DNA of 64,000 nt from Chitinophaga sancti (GTDB lineage Bacteria > Bacteroidota > Bacteroidia > Chitinophagales > Chitinophagaceae): contig NZ_CP139972.1 in the NCBI RefSeq assembly GCF_034424315.1, forward strand, positions 62,001-126,000. Direction: 5' to 3'. The position numbers and the translations under genes are program-made. Positions 44,824 through 55,000 of this stretch are shown here, piece after piece. Position 1 is the stretch's first letter. Every line of letters starts with the position of its first letter. Under the pieces are notes generated by a model, which did no database searches, was not told the origin of the DNA, and was given only the letters and a program-made list of their open reading frames with translations.

Positions 44824-44857
44824 GGGATGTATCTTCTGGTACATCCCTGTTTGTTTT
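44824..44857 (+). terminator. Intrinsic terminator of susCD locus 1
   Basis: GGGATGTA/TACATCCC stem with an 8-nt loop, followed by TGTTTGTTTT, about 28 nt after the susD stop. Confidence 0.85.
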
Positions 44858-44937
44858 CTGTAGATGCCATTTGCCGGCTGGTTACAGGCCATTCACTCCC
44901 TATTTTGGAGGATTATATGAAAATGCCCGATTTATAA

Positions 44938-44968
44938 TTGTTAGAATGACAATTATATTATAAATTCA
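44938..44968 (+). promoter_or_regulatory. Possible promoter of the second susC operon
   Basis: TTG at 44938-44940, 20-nt spacer, TAAATTCA (6 of 8 to TAnnTTTG) at 44961-44968. It would give a leader of about 175 nt that contains the palindrome at 45077. Confidence 0.45.
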
Positions 44969-45076
44969 CCTCAAATTTACCCGTTATAGAAAAGACGCTG
45001 ACTGATAGTAGCACTGTACGTAGTTAAGCCGATGAGTTAAAGTACATACCATACGAACTATAAATCTGGTTGCACC

Positions 45077-45101
45077 GGCATGCAAGGGCCCTTGACATGC
45101 C
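45077..45101. promoter_or_regulatory. Operator-like palindrome in the second susC leader
   Basis: A 12-bp perfect palindrome CAAGGGCCCTTG (45083-45094) is extended by GGCATG on the left and CATGCC on the right with a single unpaired A. It lies 50 nt before the susC ATG. It could be a regulator-binding site or a strong RNA hairpin in the leader. Confidence 0.55.
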
Positions 45102-45150
45102 TGTAACCTGCTCAATCTCACATTCCACTTAAACGTAAAAAAAGTACGTT

Positions 45151-48100
45151 ATGAAATTGCTTTACGCTTTTTTAGCGTTGCTGCTGCTCGTTTACGCACG
45201 GGCATACCCACAGCAGCACGATCTACAAACTTTTAATGGCATTGTCACCGATTCTGCCAACAACCCGATTCCTGGTGCCACCATCGCTGTCAAAAACGGA
45301 AACAGGGGCGTCGTGACCAAACCCGATGGTACCTTCACCCTCTCTACCGCCGCCGGCAGCATCATTACTGTCAGCATTATTGGCTACCAGACCCGCGAAG
45401 TGACCCTTACGGGCACCAGCCGTATCCAGATCACCATGACCTCCCTGGCCAGCAACCTGACCGATATTGTCGTGGTTGGATATGGTGTACAACGTAAGGC
45501 ATCCGTTACAGGGGCCGTAAGCACCCTAAAATCAGACGATCTGGTGCGTACCCCGGCAACGACTACCTCCGGCGCTTTGGTGGGAAAAATGCCCGGTATT
45601 ACGGCCAGAGCTGCCGACTCCCGCCCGGGTAACGGTACCTCCATCCAGATTCGCAACCTCGGGAACCCGCTTTTCGTAATCGATGGCGTTCCTTACACCG
45701 GTAGCACGGCCGTGACCTCCTTTGGTTTTACCAGCGGATCAGGTCAGGACGTATTCAACAACCTGGGCCTGGAGGATATCGAGAACATCTCCATCCTCAA
45801 AGATGCCTCTGCCTCCATTTACGGTCTCCGCGCCTCCAACGGTGTTGTCCTCGTGACCACCAAAAAAGGCCGTAAAAACGACCAGCCCAACATCAACATG
45901 AGCGCTTATTACGGCCTCCAGAACTTCACCCGCTATCCGCACCCCGCCAATGCCGGTCAGTACGTGCGCGCACTCGTGGAGTCCGAACAGAACCTGGGCC
46001 GTGATCCCTCATTGCTCTACACCAAAGACCAACTGGCCAAATGGGAAGCCGGTAATGAAAAAGGGTACAAAAGCTATGACTACTACAAGGAAGTACTCCG
46101 GCCCAATGTGCCACAGTATTACCTGAGTGCCAATGCCTCCGGCGGAGGGCCGCGCAACAGCTACTATATGTCCGTAAGCCGCCTCAAACAGGAAGCCGTG
46201 ATCAAAGACTTCAACTACGAGCGTACCAATCTCCAGGCGAACCTCGAAAGCAGCCTGGCCAAAGGACTCAAAGTAGGTACCCAGATCAGCGGTCGCCTCG
46301 AAAAACGCCACCAGGTAGGTGTACCCGGTCTCGATGACTTTTTTAATCCCTTCCTCAGTATCTTCAGCATGTGGCCAACAGAAAGCCCCTATGCGAATGA
46401 TAACCCGAAGTACATCAACCAGACCCACAACGTAAACGTAAACCCGGCCACCTACAAAGATGATGTAACCGGCTATGTGAACGAATGGTGGCGCGGCATG
46501 AACGTAAACCTGAATGCTCAGTACGACCTCGACTTTGGCCTCAGTATAAAAGGGATCTACTCCTACAACTACATGAACGAAGAATTCGACGGTTTTGAAT
46601 ATACCTGGGATGCGTACAAATACGACGCTACCAACAATAGCTACTATACAGAACCTGGTTTCGGTAACCAGAACCCATGGCGCGAAAGACACAAACGTAA
46701 CGTTGTCTCCCGCTATGCGCAGTTCCAGCTCAGTTACAACCGCAAGTTCGGTAACCACAATATCTCTGCGGTTGGTGCGTATGAACTCTCCGATTACGAC
46801 AACTCTTACTACGTAGTACATACAATACCTACTAACAATTACGTGCCTACGCAATACCTCGTGGAGCAGGACTATCTCTCCGACGAATGGTCACTGGAAG
46901 CCAGGGCCGGTTACATTGGCCGTATCAACTACGACTATAAATCCAAATACCTCGTGGAAGTATTAGGTCGCTATGATGGTTCTTACATCTATGCCCAGGG
47001 CCATCGCTGGGGTTTCTTCCCGGGTGTATCTCTCGGCTGGCGTATTACAGAGGAACCCTTCCTGAAAAAAGACTGGCTGAACGACCTGAAACTGAGGGTT
47101 TCCTACGGTGAAACCGGTAGCGAAATCGGTTTCTCTGATGGTAGTGCGCCCACTGCATTTGGCTACCTTGCCGGTTACAATTTCAATCAGGGAGGCGCTG
47201 TACTCAACAACAGTTATGTGATTGGTCTGCGCCCCCGTGGCCTGGCTGTGACAGAACTCTCCTGGGTAAAGAACAGAACCTGGAATGCCGGTTTTGACTT
47301 CACCGTACTGGATAATAAAATGAGCGGTCAGTTCGACGTATTCGAACGCCGCCGTACCGGTCTCCCCGCAGCACGTTACGATGTACTCCTGCCAAGTGAG
47401 GTAGGCTATAGCCTGCCCAATGCCAACCTGAATTCTGACGCTACCCGTGGTATCGAAGGTATGGTCACCTATATGGGCAAGAGCGGCAAAGTGAATTACA
47501 GCATTGGTGTCAATGCGACCTTTGCCCGTTTGCGAAGCCTGCATACCTACAAACCACGTTTTGGTAACGGCTGGGATCAATACCGCAACTCCATCGAAAA
47601 CAGGTGGGCCAATGAAACCTGGGGTTACCACGTAACCGGTCGCTTCAACTCACAGGAGGAGATCAAAAACTACGGTATCGACAACGATGGCCAGGGTAAC
47701 CGTACCGAACTGCCCGGTGATTTCAAATACGAAGACGTAAATGGTGATAAGATCATCAATGGCCTGGATCAGCGCCCTATTGGCTACGCACAGGGTGCAC
47801 AGCCTTACATGAGCTTTGGCCTGAATGCCAGTGTGGGGTATAAAGGCTTTACCCTGAGAATGGATCTGGCAGGTGCAACGATGCAGTCTTTCCTGCGTGA
47901 CTGGGAACTGCGTTATCCTTTCCAGAACAACGGTTCATCCCCTGCTTACATGCTGGCAAACCGCTGGCACAGGGCCGATCCATATGATAACAACAGTGCC
48001 TGGATAAGTGGTAAATACCCTGCTATTCGCAAGGATAATACAACTCACGTAAACTACCAGGTAAACGATTTCTGGATTACAAACGTGCATTACCTCCGTT

Positions 48101-48309
48101 TGAAAAACCTGGAACTGGCTTATAATTTCTCAAAAAACATGGTAAAGAAGATCGGGCTCTCAGCACTGCGCGTGTATGTAAATGGTACAAACCTGTTTTC
48201 ATTTGATAATGTGAAGGAATTTGAAATTGATCCTGAAATCAGTTCTTCAAATGGCCTGGTGTATCCGCAACAACGTTTGTACAATTTCGGCTTTAATGTG
48301 TCTTTCTAA
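45151..48309 (+). CDS. SusC/RagA-family TonB-linked outer-membrane transporter (locus 2)
   Basis: Importer of 1052 residues. Signal peptide MKLLYAFLALLLLVYARAYPQ; carboxypeptidase-regulatory-like domain (about 28-105: FNGIVTDSANNPIPGATIAV); plug with VVVGYGVQRKASVTGAVSTL, NLGNPLFVIDGVPYTG and EDIENISILKDASASIYGLRASNG; barrel ending RLYNFGFNVSF. The IVVVGYG TonB-box region is well conserved. It heads an operon with a SusD and a DUF3823 lipoprotein. It is clearly paralogous to, but not a recent duplicate of, locus 1 (different plug wording and different SusD class). The substrate is unknown. Confidence 0.95.
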   Translation: MKLLYAFLALLLLVYARAYPQQHDLQTFNGIVTDSANNPIPGATIAVKNGNRGVVTKPDGTFTLSTAAGSIITVSIIGYQTREVTLTGTSRIQITMTSLASNLTDIVVVGYGVQRKASVTGAVSTLKSDDLVRTPATTTSGALVGKMPGITARAADSRPGNGTSIQIRNLGNPLFVIDGVPYTGSTAVTSFGFTSGSGQDVFNNLGLEDIENISILKDASASIYGLRASNGVVLVTTKKGRKNDQPNINMSAYYGLQNFTRYPHPANAGQYVRALVESEQNLGRDPSLLYTKDQLAKWEAGNEKGYKSYDYYKEVLRPNVPQYYLSANASGGGPRNSYYMSVSRLKQEAVIKDFNYERTNLQANLESSLAKGLKVGTQISGRLEKRHQVGVPGLDDFFNPFLSIFSMWPTESPYANDNPKYINQTHNVNVNPATYKDDVTGYVNEWWRGMNVNLNAQYDLDFGLSIKGIYSYNYMNEEFDGFEYTWDAYKYDATNNSYYTEPGFGNQNPWRERHKRNVVSRYAQFQLSYNRKFGNHNISAVGAYELSDYDNSYYVVHTIPTNNYVPTQYLVEQDYLSDEWSLEARAGYIGRINYDYKSKYLVEVLGRYDGSYIYAQGHRWGFFPGVSLGWRITEEPFLKKDWLNDLKLRVSYGETGSEIGFSDGSAPTAFGYLAGYNFNQGGAVLNNSYVIGLRPRGLAVTELSWVKNRTWNAGFDFTVLDNKMSGQFDVFERRRTGLPAARYDVLLPSEVGYSLPNANLNSDATRGIEGMVTYMGKSGKVNYSIGVNATFARLRSLHTYKPRFGNGWDQYRNSIENRWANETWGYHVTGRFNSQEEIKNYGIDNDGQGNRTELPGDFKYEDVNGDKIINGLDQRPIGYAQGAQPYMSFGLNASVGYKGFTLRMDLAGATMQSFLRDWELRYPFQNNGSSPAYMLANRWHRADPYDNNSAWISGKYPAIRKDNTTHVNYQVNDFWITNVHYLRLKNLELAYNFSKNMVKKIGLSALRVYVNGTNLFSFDNVKEFEIDPEISSSNGLVYPQQRLYNFGFNVSF

Positions 48310-48393
48310 CAATGAAAATGCAGAGACTTCATGACCGGGAAATTTTAACATACTCCCTGTCATGACAAAAGCCACTTTTAAATTCCAAACAAC

Positions 48394-50268
48394 ATGAAAA
48401 AACTTAGCATCATATTGCTCCTCCTTCTCAGCACTACCAGTTGCATGAAAGACTGGCTGGACCGGGAGCCCCGCACCATCCTCTCAGATCAGCAGGTATG
48501 GAACGACCCTAAACAAATCGTTGCCCTCCTCGCTAATTTCTACGACCGCCTTCCGGCCGAATCCGGCCTTGTCGATGTCAATGACAACGCTGATGGGCGG
48601 CTCTTCCAGTGGCGCGACATGGCCAATTTCGACGATGCCATGTGGAGCGGTCAGTCCAACGAAGATGGCCGTAACAACATCACCTCTTATAATTACAACA
48701 GCTGGTATCTCTGGAACTACACCTTCATCCGCGATCTCAATCTCGCCATTGAGAACATCGCAAAATACGGTGTCAATCTCACCGCCGCCCAGAAGAAACA
48801 ATATTCCGCCGAACTCCGCTTCCTCCGCGCTTTCAACTACTTCGAACTGGTGAAGAGAATGGGAGGGGTGCCACTCATTACCTCACAGCTCATCTACGAC
48901 TACAGTGGTAATGTCTCCAACCTGCAGCAGCCCCGTGCCAAAGAATCAGAAGTATACGATTTCATAGGCAACGAAGTAGACGCCATCAAAAATGACCTGG
49001 GAAATGATGGTAGCGTATCCCGCGCAAACAAGTACACCGCACTCGCACTAAAGAGTCGCGCCCTGCTCTACGCTGCCTCCATTGCAAAGTATAACAGTCT
49101 CATGGCTGCTCCGATCAGTACGCCCGGTGGGGAAGTCGGCATCCCTGCTTCCATGGCCAACAACTACTATCAGCAGTCACTCGCGGCCTCCCAGGAGATC
49201 ATTAACAGTGGTGTATATACGCTCTATAAGAACAACCCTGACAATGGGGAGAACTTCTTCGAAGCAGTCACCAAGAAAGCTTCCAACAAGGAGGTGATCT
49301 TCGTCAAAGACTACCTGCTGCCTACCCGTAAGCATGTATTCTCTTACGATAATATTGCCCGTGGTATCCGCGAAGATAACCTGGGCTCATCATCCGTAAC
49401 GCCCTCCCTGAACCTCGTAGAAAGCTACGAATATTTAGATGGTACAAACGGCGCACTGAAGATCCGCACAGCTGACAACAGTGATTTCATTTACTACGAT
49501 AATGTGCAGGATATTTTCGCTAACAAGGATGCCCGCTTATACGGTACCATCATCTATCCCGGCACTACTTTCAAAGGTCTGCAACTGTCAATCCAGGCTG
49601 GGGTAATGGTCTGGAATGATACCCGCAATGCCTACGATGTGGTAGAAGGCAGTGACCTTGGTACCACCTACAGCGATGGAAAATTGCTGACAGGTACTTC
49701 CGGTCCGCACCGCTCCATCCAGGAAGTATCCAACACCGGGTTTTACCTGAAGAAATTCATTGACCCCAATGATAAAACCAGTACCCGTGGTGTACAGAGC
49801 GATGTATGGTGGGTATGGTTCCGCCTGGGTGAGATTTACCTGAATGCGACCGAAGCAGCTTTCGAATTAGGCCAGACAGGACCTGCGCTCAATTACATCA
49901 ATACCTTGCGTGAACGCGCCGGTTTCCCGGCAAACAGTGTAACTGTGCTGACAGATGAACGCATCCGCAATGAACGCCGTGTAGAACTGGCATTCGAAGA
50001 TCACCGCCTCTGGGATCTGAAGCGCTGGCGTATTGCAGACAAACTCTGGAATGGCAGCAGCTCCGGTGCCGATGCCATGATCTATGCACTGTACCCATAC
50101 AGGGTGATCCGCCCCGGTAATGCACACGATGGCAAATATGTGTTTGTAAAAATGGTGGCGCCCCGTTTCCGCGCACCCCGCTTCTTCCAGCTGGGTAACT
50201 ACTACACAGCCATCGACCAGTCAGTGCTGAACAATAATCCTAAGATTATTAAAAACCCATTCCACTAA
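48394..50268 (+). CDS. SusD/RagB family nutrient-binding lipoprotein (locus 2)
   Basis: A 624-residue surface lipoprotein; the signal peptide ends in LSTTSC (Cys17) followed by MKDWLDREP, a classic SusD start. The SusD N-terminal fold shows QVWNDPKQIVALLANFYDRL and AELRFLRAFNYFELVKRMGGVPLI. The C-terminal RagB-type region has WVWFRLGEIYLNATEAAFELG, INTLRERAGFPA and RNERRVELAFEDHRLWDLKRW. It works with the SusC gene 84 nt upstream and is followed 5 nt later by the DUF3823 gene. Confidence 0.95.
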   Translation: MKKLSIILLLLLSTTSCMKDWLDREPRTILSDQQVWNDPKQIVALLANFYDRLPAESGLVDVNDNADGRLFQWRDMANFDDAMWSGQSNEDGRNNITSYNYNSWYLWNYTFIRDLNLAIENIAKYGVNLTAAQKKQYSAELRFLRAFNYFELVKRMGGVPLITSQLIYDYSGNVSNLQQPRAKESEVYDFIGNEVDAIKNDLGNDGSVSRANKYTALALKSRALLYAASIAKYNSLMAAPISTPGGEVGIPASMANNYYQQSLAASQEIINSGVYTLYKNNPDNGENFFEAVTKKASNKEVIFVKDYLLPTRKHVFSYDNIARGIREDNLGSSSVTPSLNLVESYEYLDGTNGALKIRTADNSDFIYYDNVQDIFANKDARLYGTIIYPGTTFKGLQLSIQAGVMVWNDTRNAYDVVEGSDLGTTYSDGKLLTGTSGPHRSIQEVSNTGFYLKKFIDPNDKTSTRGVQSDVWWVWFRLGEIYLNATEAAFELGQTGPALNYINTLRERAGFPANSVTVLTDERIRNERRVELAFEDHRLWDLKRWRIADKLWNGSSSGADAMIYALYPYRVIRPGNAHDGKYVFVKMVAPRFRAPRFFQLGNYYTAIDQSVLNNNPKIIKNPFH

Positions 50269-50273
50269 GCATT

Positions 50274-50915
50274 ATGAGATACTTAATCATAGCATCCTTA
50301 CTGCTGATCCTATCAGCCGGATGTAAAAAAGATAACTTCGAAAAACCTAAGTCCACACTTAGCGGACGGGTGGTGTACGATAAGAATGCATTAGGCCTGC
50401 GCTCTAATGGTGTGCAGGTAGAACTGTGGCAGCATGGATATGCATTGTTCTCCAAAATACCTGTTTACGTAGGACAGAATGGCGCTTTCTCCGCCATATT
50501 ATTTGACGGGGATTACAAATTGGTGCTGCGCCAGGGCAATGGCCCATGGCTGGATAATGCAGATTCTATCGACGTAAAGGTAAGCGGGGCTACTAATGTA
50601 GATATCACTGTTAAGCCATATTTCATCATCACGAATGCAAGCTTTACAAAGAGTGGTACACAGCTCACGGCGACTGTTTCTGTGCAGCAGGTTAACAATA
50701 ACCTGCCTCTGGAAGCAGTGAATCTTTATATTGGTAATACGAATATTGTAGACCAGGTAAACAGCATCAGAAGTGTATCTGCCAAGCCTGATATCTCAGG
50801 GGCATTTACAATGCAGCTGACCTTACCGGCAGATGCAGCGTATTTTGCAAGGGTAGGCGTGAAGACAGCTGGGGTAGCAGAACAGGTGTATTCTGAAATA
50901 AAGGAAGTGAAATAA
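50274..50915 (+). CDS. DUF3823 domain lipoprotein (Sus-locus accessory)
   Basis: A 213-residue lipoprotein: the signal peptide ends in LSAGC (Cys17) then KKDNFEKP. DUF3823 features include TLSGRVVYDKNALGLRSNGVQVELWQHGY and DGDYKLVLRQGNGPWL, followed by a second beta-sandwich (FFI-type start YFIITNASFTKSGTQLTATVSV). DUF3823 proteins are regularly encoded right after SusD and are thought to be surface glycan- or ligand-binding proteins; the function is not proven. The gene begins 5 nt after susD and the operon ends at a strong hairpin. Confidence 0.9.
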   Translation: MRYLIIASLLLILSAGCKKDNFEKPKSTLSGRVVYDKNALGLRSNGVQVELWQHGYALFSKIPVYVGQNGAFSAILFDGDYKLVLRQGNGPWLDNADSIDVKVSGATNVDITVKPYFIITNASFTKSGTQLTATVSVQQVNNNLPLEAVNLYIGNTNIVDQVNSIRSVSAKPDISGAFTMQLTLPADAAYFARVGVKTAGVAEQVYSEIKEVK

Positions 50916-50918
50916 AAG

Positions 50919-50955
50919 AAACAGGGTGTCTCCGCTAAAGAGACACCCTGTTTTT
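50919..50955. terminator. Terminator between DUF3823 gene and the convergent secreted-protein gene
   Basis: Perfect 14-bp stem AAACAGGGTGTCTC/GAGACACCCTGTTT with a 7-nt loop and a T run on the plus strand. A-rich sequence on the other side lets it work in both directions. Confidence 0.9.
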
Positions 50956-51988
50956 ATTCTGTTATATATGGAATATTAAGCGGTTCATTATTCGAAGCAT
51001 GTAGTAGCAGGCTACGATAATTATACTTTCTCCAGGCATCCGCATCCGGATTATTTGCTAACCTGATAGGCACACCTGCTTTTTGATTAATTTTTATATA
51101 CCCGTTATAATACTCAACAGCCTTATCGCCCTGGCCACTTAACAAAGCACATACACTGGCATTGTACAAACAAAGAAAACGAAGATTCTCTGGCAAGCCG
51201 GTTTTCTTCGATGCACTAACAAATTCATCTGCCATCTTCCCCAGTTTTGCCTGTCGGTCGCCATTTAACCGAATCGCCAGTGGTCCCCAGGTATTGATCG
51301 TCTTTTGCATCCGCTTACACAGTTCCTGCAGCTCTATTTGTTCTGCTGCCGGGGATTTGATCAGGTAGATATTATATCCGTTCTTTGTATACATGGTACT
51401 CCCATATCCGGCATCCAATATATCCCTGATCCTTTCACAGGCGTCATCCCATGCATTTTCAGCCAGTCTTTTTTCAATCTTTGCTTCATGCTCCGTTGTC
51501 CAGGCAAGACAAGTCGTGTCATGCATAAAGGGTTGAAAACTCCAGCTCCTTTTCCCGGTACCAGACAGGAAAGCTGAATCTACCAATGAGGAGAATTCTA
51601 CGTCGTCCTGTACAACAGTGACTGACCTGAGTAGGGTACCGGATTTATCCATTACCTGCATAGTTACAGGAAACCGATACCTGTATTTTCTTACATAACA
51701 GGTATCGTATTTTTGTACATCTTCTACGGCCAGTTTCGTTAATCCAGGTGTCTGTACATTGATCCGGTATGTCTTTACGGAATCATTTACACCCGCCCTG
51801 GCATCGATAAAGACCGATTTCGAACTAAATCCATCCGGTGCAGTTACCACACAGGAATCGCCTTGTTTGAAGGTGTTAAATACCCCATCTAAATTTACTT
51901 CTACAGCCGTAAATTTTGAGGTTAGCTCCTGCGCCCGGGATTCATTGGCCAGCAGGAGCAATACAATAATAATTCTTATAGGGTTCAT
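50954..51988 (-). CDS. Uncharacterised secreted protein
   Basis: A 344-residue exported protein with signal peptide MNPIRIIIVLLLLANESRA. The first half is predicted beta-rich (VEVNLDGVFNTFKQGDSCVVTAPDGF; YRFPVTMQVMDKSGTLLRSVTVVQDD), the second helical with a TPR-like stretch near the end (LRFLCLYNASVCALLSGQGDKAVEYYNGYIKI). No family is recognised. A match to TACCTTTG with a TTG 21 nt upstream gives a promoter 25 nt before the ATG. It stands between the DUF3823 operon and the M43 protease gene and could be either's accessory, but nothing shows that. Confidence 0.75.
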   Translation of the reverse strand: MNPIRIIIVLLLLANESRAQELTSKFTAVEVNLDGVFNTFKQGDSCVVTAPDGFSSKSVFIDARAGVNDSVKTYRINVQTPGLTKLAVEDVQKYDTCYVRKYRYRFPVTMQVMDKSGTLLRSVTVVQDDVEFSSLVDSAFLSGTGKRSWSFQPFMHDTTCLAWTTEHEAKIEKRLAENAWDDACERIRDILDAGYGSTMYTKNGYNIYLIKSPAAEQIELQELCKRMQKTINTWGPLAIRLNGDRQAKLGKMADEFVSASKKTGLPENLRFLCLYNASVCALLSGQGDKAVEYYNGYIKINQKAGVPIRLANNPDADAWRKYNYRSLLLHASNNEPLNIPYITE

Positions 51989-52012
51989 AGGTTGGGATTA
52001 TTTATAATATTA

Positions 52013-52044
52013 CAAAGGTAATACATACTTTACTATGACGGCAA
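52013..52044 (-). promoter_or_regulatory. Bacteroidetes-type promoter of the secreted-protein gene
   Basis: On the minus strand TTG (52044-52042), 21-nt spacer, TACCTTTG (52020-52013). Transcription would begin near 52008, about 20 nt before the ATG. Confidence 0.65.
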
Positions 52045-52061
52045 AAACCGGATGAACGGTG

Positions 52062-55000
52062 CTATCTGACCAATAGAACCGTTCCCTTTATCTGTGCATT
52101 TCCCGCCTTGATATAGTATATGTAGGCACCCGCTTTTGCATTTGCACCATCCCATCCAAAGGACTTGTCATTCGGCACGCCGCGATGTTTTTCAAACACC
52201 TTATTGCCCCACCTGTCAAAGATCAGGAAGTCGTCAATGGAGATAATATCTTTAGCACCAATGATATAAAATACATCGTTCACCCCATCGCCGTTCGGAC
52301 TGAATGCATTCGGCATCGCAAACTGGTCTTTCACGGAAGTATGTACATACACAGAAGCCGTGTCTGTACAGAAATACTCATTCTTTATAGTCAGCATGTA
52401 GACCACCGCAGAAACTGCATGAACGGTAGGATAGAGGCAGTTGCTGCAACTTAATCCCTCTGCAGGTGTCCAGGTAAAAGAAGTGGGTAATTCGCCAGCT
52501 GTCAGCAGTGGCGTTAATTGTATATCCTCAAAGCGGCCCACTTCCAGTACACGTGGTTCGAATGCAACTGCGAACGGATCGGTAGAAGCGTCATCATTGT
52601 TATTGGTATAATCAGTTTCTTTCAGTCGCCGGGTAGCATTCACCACTGCAGAGACAGTGCCACTCACCGGCGTAGGAATCACCTGCTGAAAGGTATGACA
52701 GGTACCCGCTTTCGCGGAATCATTGTAAAACAAAGGTTTCAGTAATACCCCGTCATCATAGAAAGATACAGTCAGGTCTTTTGGAATACTGTCATAGCCA
52801 TTAGCCGTACAGATCTCAAACGTCACCAGCGTATGCGTGTTATCATAACATTTCACTTCCGAAATAGTCATGGTCAGATCCGGAGGTATTAGTCTTACAA
52901 TAGCGGATACTGCCAGCTTACAACCATATGCATTTGTCATCACCGCATAGATGCCTGCACTGTCTTTCACGGTGATCGTTGGTGTCGCTGTTGTAGGAGC
53001 AATCATTGTATTTCCAGCTTCTGTTCGCCATGCATAAGTCGTCGCTGTAAAATTATTCACAGCGGTATTCAATGTATAGGAAGCACCGCGCAGCACTGTG
53101 GTATCTGCCGGCAGTATACTCCCCGTTGGTAAAGTATAAGTGGCCGCAGTAATGTTGTTACTTGTATCCGTTTCCGGCCATGTACCGGTATTCACTTTGA
53201 TGCTGAAAGGAGACGCGCCTTTTAAAGTTACATGATAGCTCTCACAGGCGGAAGAACTATACGCAGCAATCGTGTAATTATTCCCGATCATCACGCCATT
53301 TGCATCGTAGAAACTCAGGTTCAAATGCTGCGGAATATTACCTGCTGTATAGCCGTTACAGATTTCAAAAGTCACATACATGCTATCGTTACGCGCGCAT
53401 TCTGTGCTCAGTACATTAGCTGTATAATCATCCACGGGTGCAATATGAATGGTAGTGAAGGTGGAATCAAAGCAATTGTTCGCGTTGCTCACTTTTACAT
53501 TTTGCTGAAACACCGTATCCTGACGATAAGGCGCTGTAAAGGCTGTGGTGACACAGGTACCGCAAGTCAGGTAAGTTGTTGGCGTCCATGTCACATTATT
53601 GATTGTACCACCACTTACCACTGCAGGCGTCAGGTTGATCGTCTGTGCGGGTGTCATTGCAATATCCGCAGGGGTGAGCTGTATCCTGAAGCGGTAGTTC
53701 GTCATCGTAGCCGTATTGGTAACGAACTTCGCAACCAGGGTATCGCTGTATGCATTGAGGATAAATGTTTCTAAATAAGAAGCGCATTTTCCCTTCAGGT
53801 CATAGGGCAGTAAGTATACCCCGATAGAATCATGCTTACCGTTGTACAAAGTGACCGTTGTTCCTTTGGGAATTGTTTGATAACCAAAATTGTAAAAGTA
53901 CAGGGAAACGCGTAACTGTGTCTGGTTGTAGCACTCCACTGAATTCAGGTACACGTGTCCATCGGCAGTCGGATCATCAACTACAATGGTCACATAATTT
54001 GTTGTATCAGTACAGGTGCCATCCGTAGCAATCAATCTTACCTGGTAGTTACCCGGTGTCTGAAATACATACGTTAAATCAGTAGTGGTGGCTACTTCTG
54101 TTTCGGTTGCACCGAGTTTTATTCTCCATGAATAGGCGGTAGCATTGATAGAACGGTTTGTAAACAACACACTATCCAGCTCTACACCCACCTTGGAAGC
54201 GATCTTCCGCTTATCTGGATAGAAGCGCGCAGTGACGCCACAGTTTACCTGCAATACATCCTGCATGCTGCTATAACAACCGGATGCATCGTAGGCACGT
54301 AATTTCACTACATAGTTTTTCTTTTCAGTTACCGGCAAACTAAATGCTGCCGCAGTACTCACCACTACATTGTCCACCAGCCATTCATAACTTGTAGCCC
54401 CAGTAGAGGTATTCGTGAAATTCACGGTACTCCCTATCAACGGATAATCTACATTTTTTGTAAAAGCTGCAACGGCAACAGTGGCGCAGGGTGGATTACA
54501 CAGAGTACTGCCAATCATGCCTGTCAGACTACTGCCAATAAAATCGCGCATACGTTGTGCCTGTCCATCTGTAAAAGACATGACGCAACCCGTACCGCCG
54601 CCGTAGTCCATAAAGTTATCCGGCAGGTCAGGAACATCTGTACTAAAGCCGGACAAGGTATCTGTGCTACAGGAGTTCTCCGGGCTACTACAGGGGAATC
54701 CACCATTGATAGATTGGTCAGGCGGTGTATCGCACACCATATCTCCATCCGTGGTACAATCATCATTTTTACAATCCTGGTTGGCAAAGGTGTGAATGAG
54801 GCTCAGATAGTGCCCCATTTCGTGTGCTACGAGGTCCACGCCTAATCCTGATACTACTACATCGCCACCGGCACTGGCATAGCCGGCCATGTGCAGACGG
54901 GTCCAGGCGCCACATTCAAAGGTTTGCAGGAATTCTGATTTGATACCGGACACCACCCAGATATTAATATAGCGGTTGCCATCCCATTTACCCAGGGCGG

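Noticed and set aside
46009..46854. 281-codon minus-strand frame opposite the second susC
   Set aside because: Antisense shadow of a SusC gene with a valine/isoleucine-rich, unfolded-looking translation.
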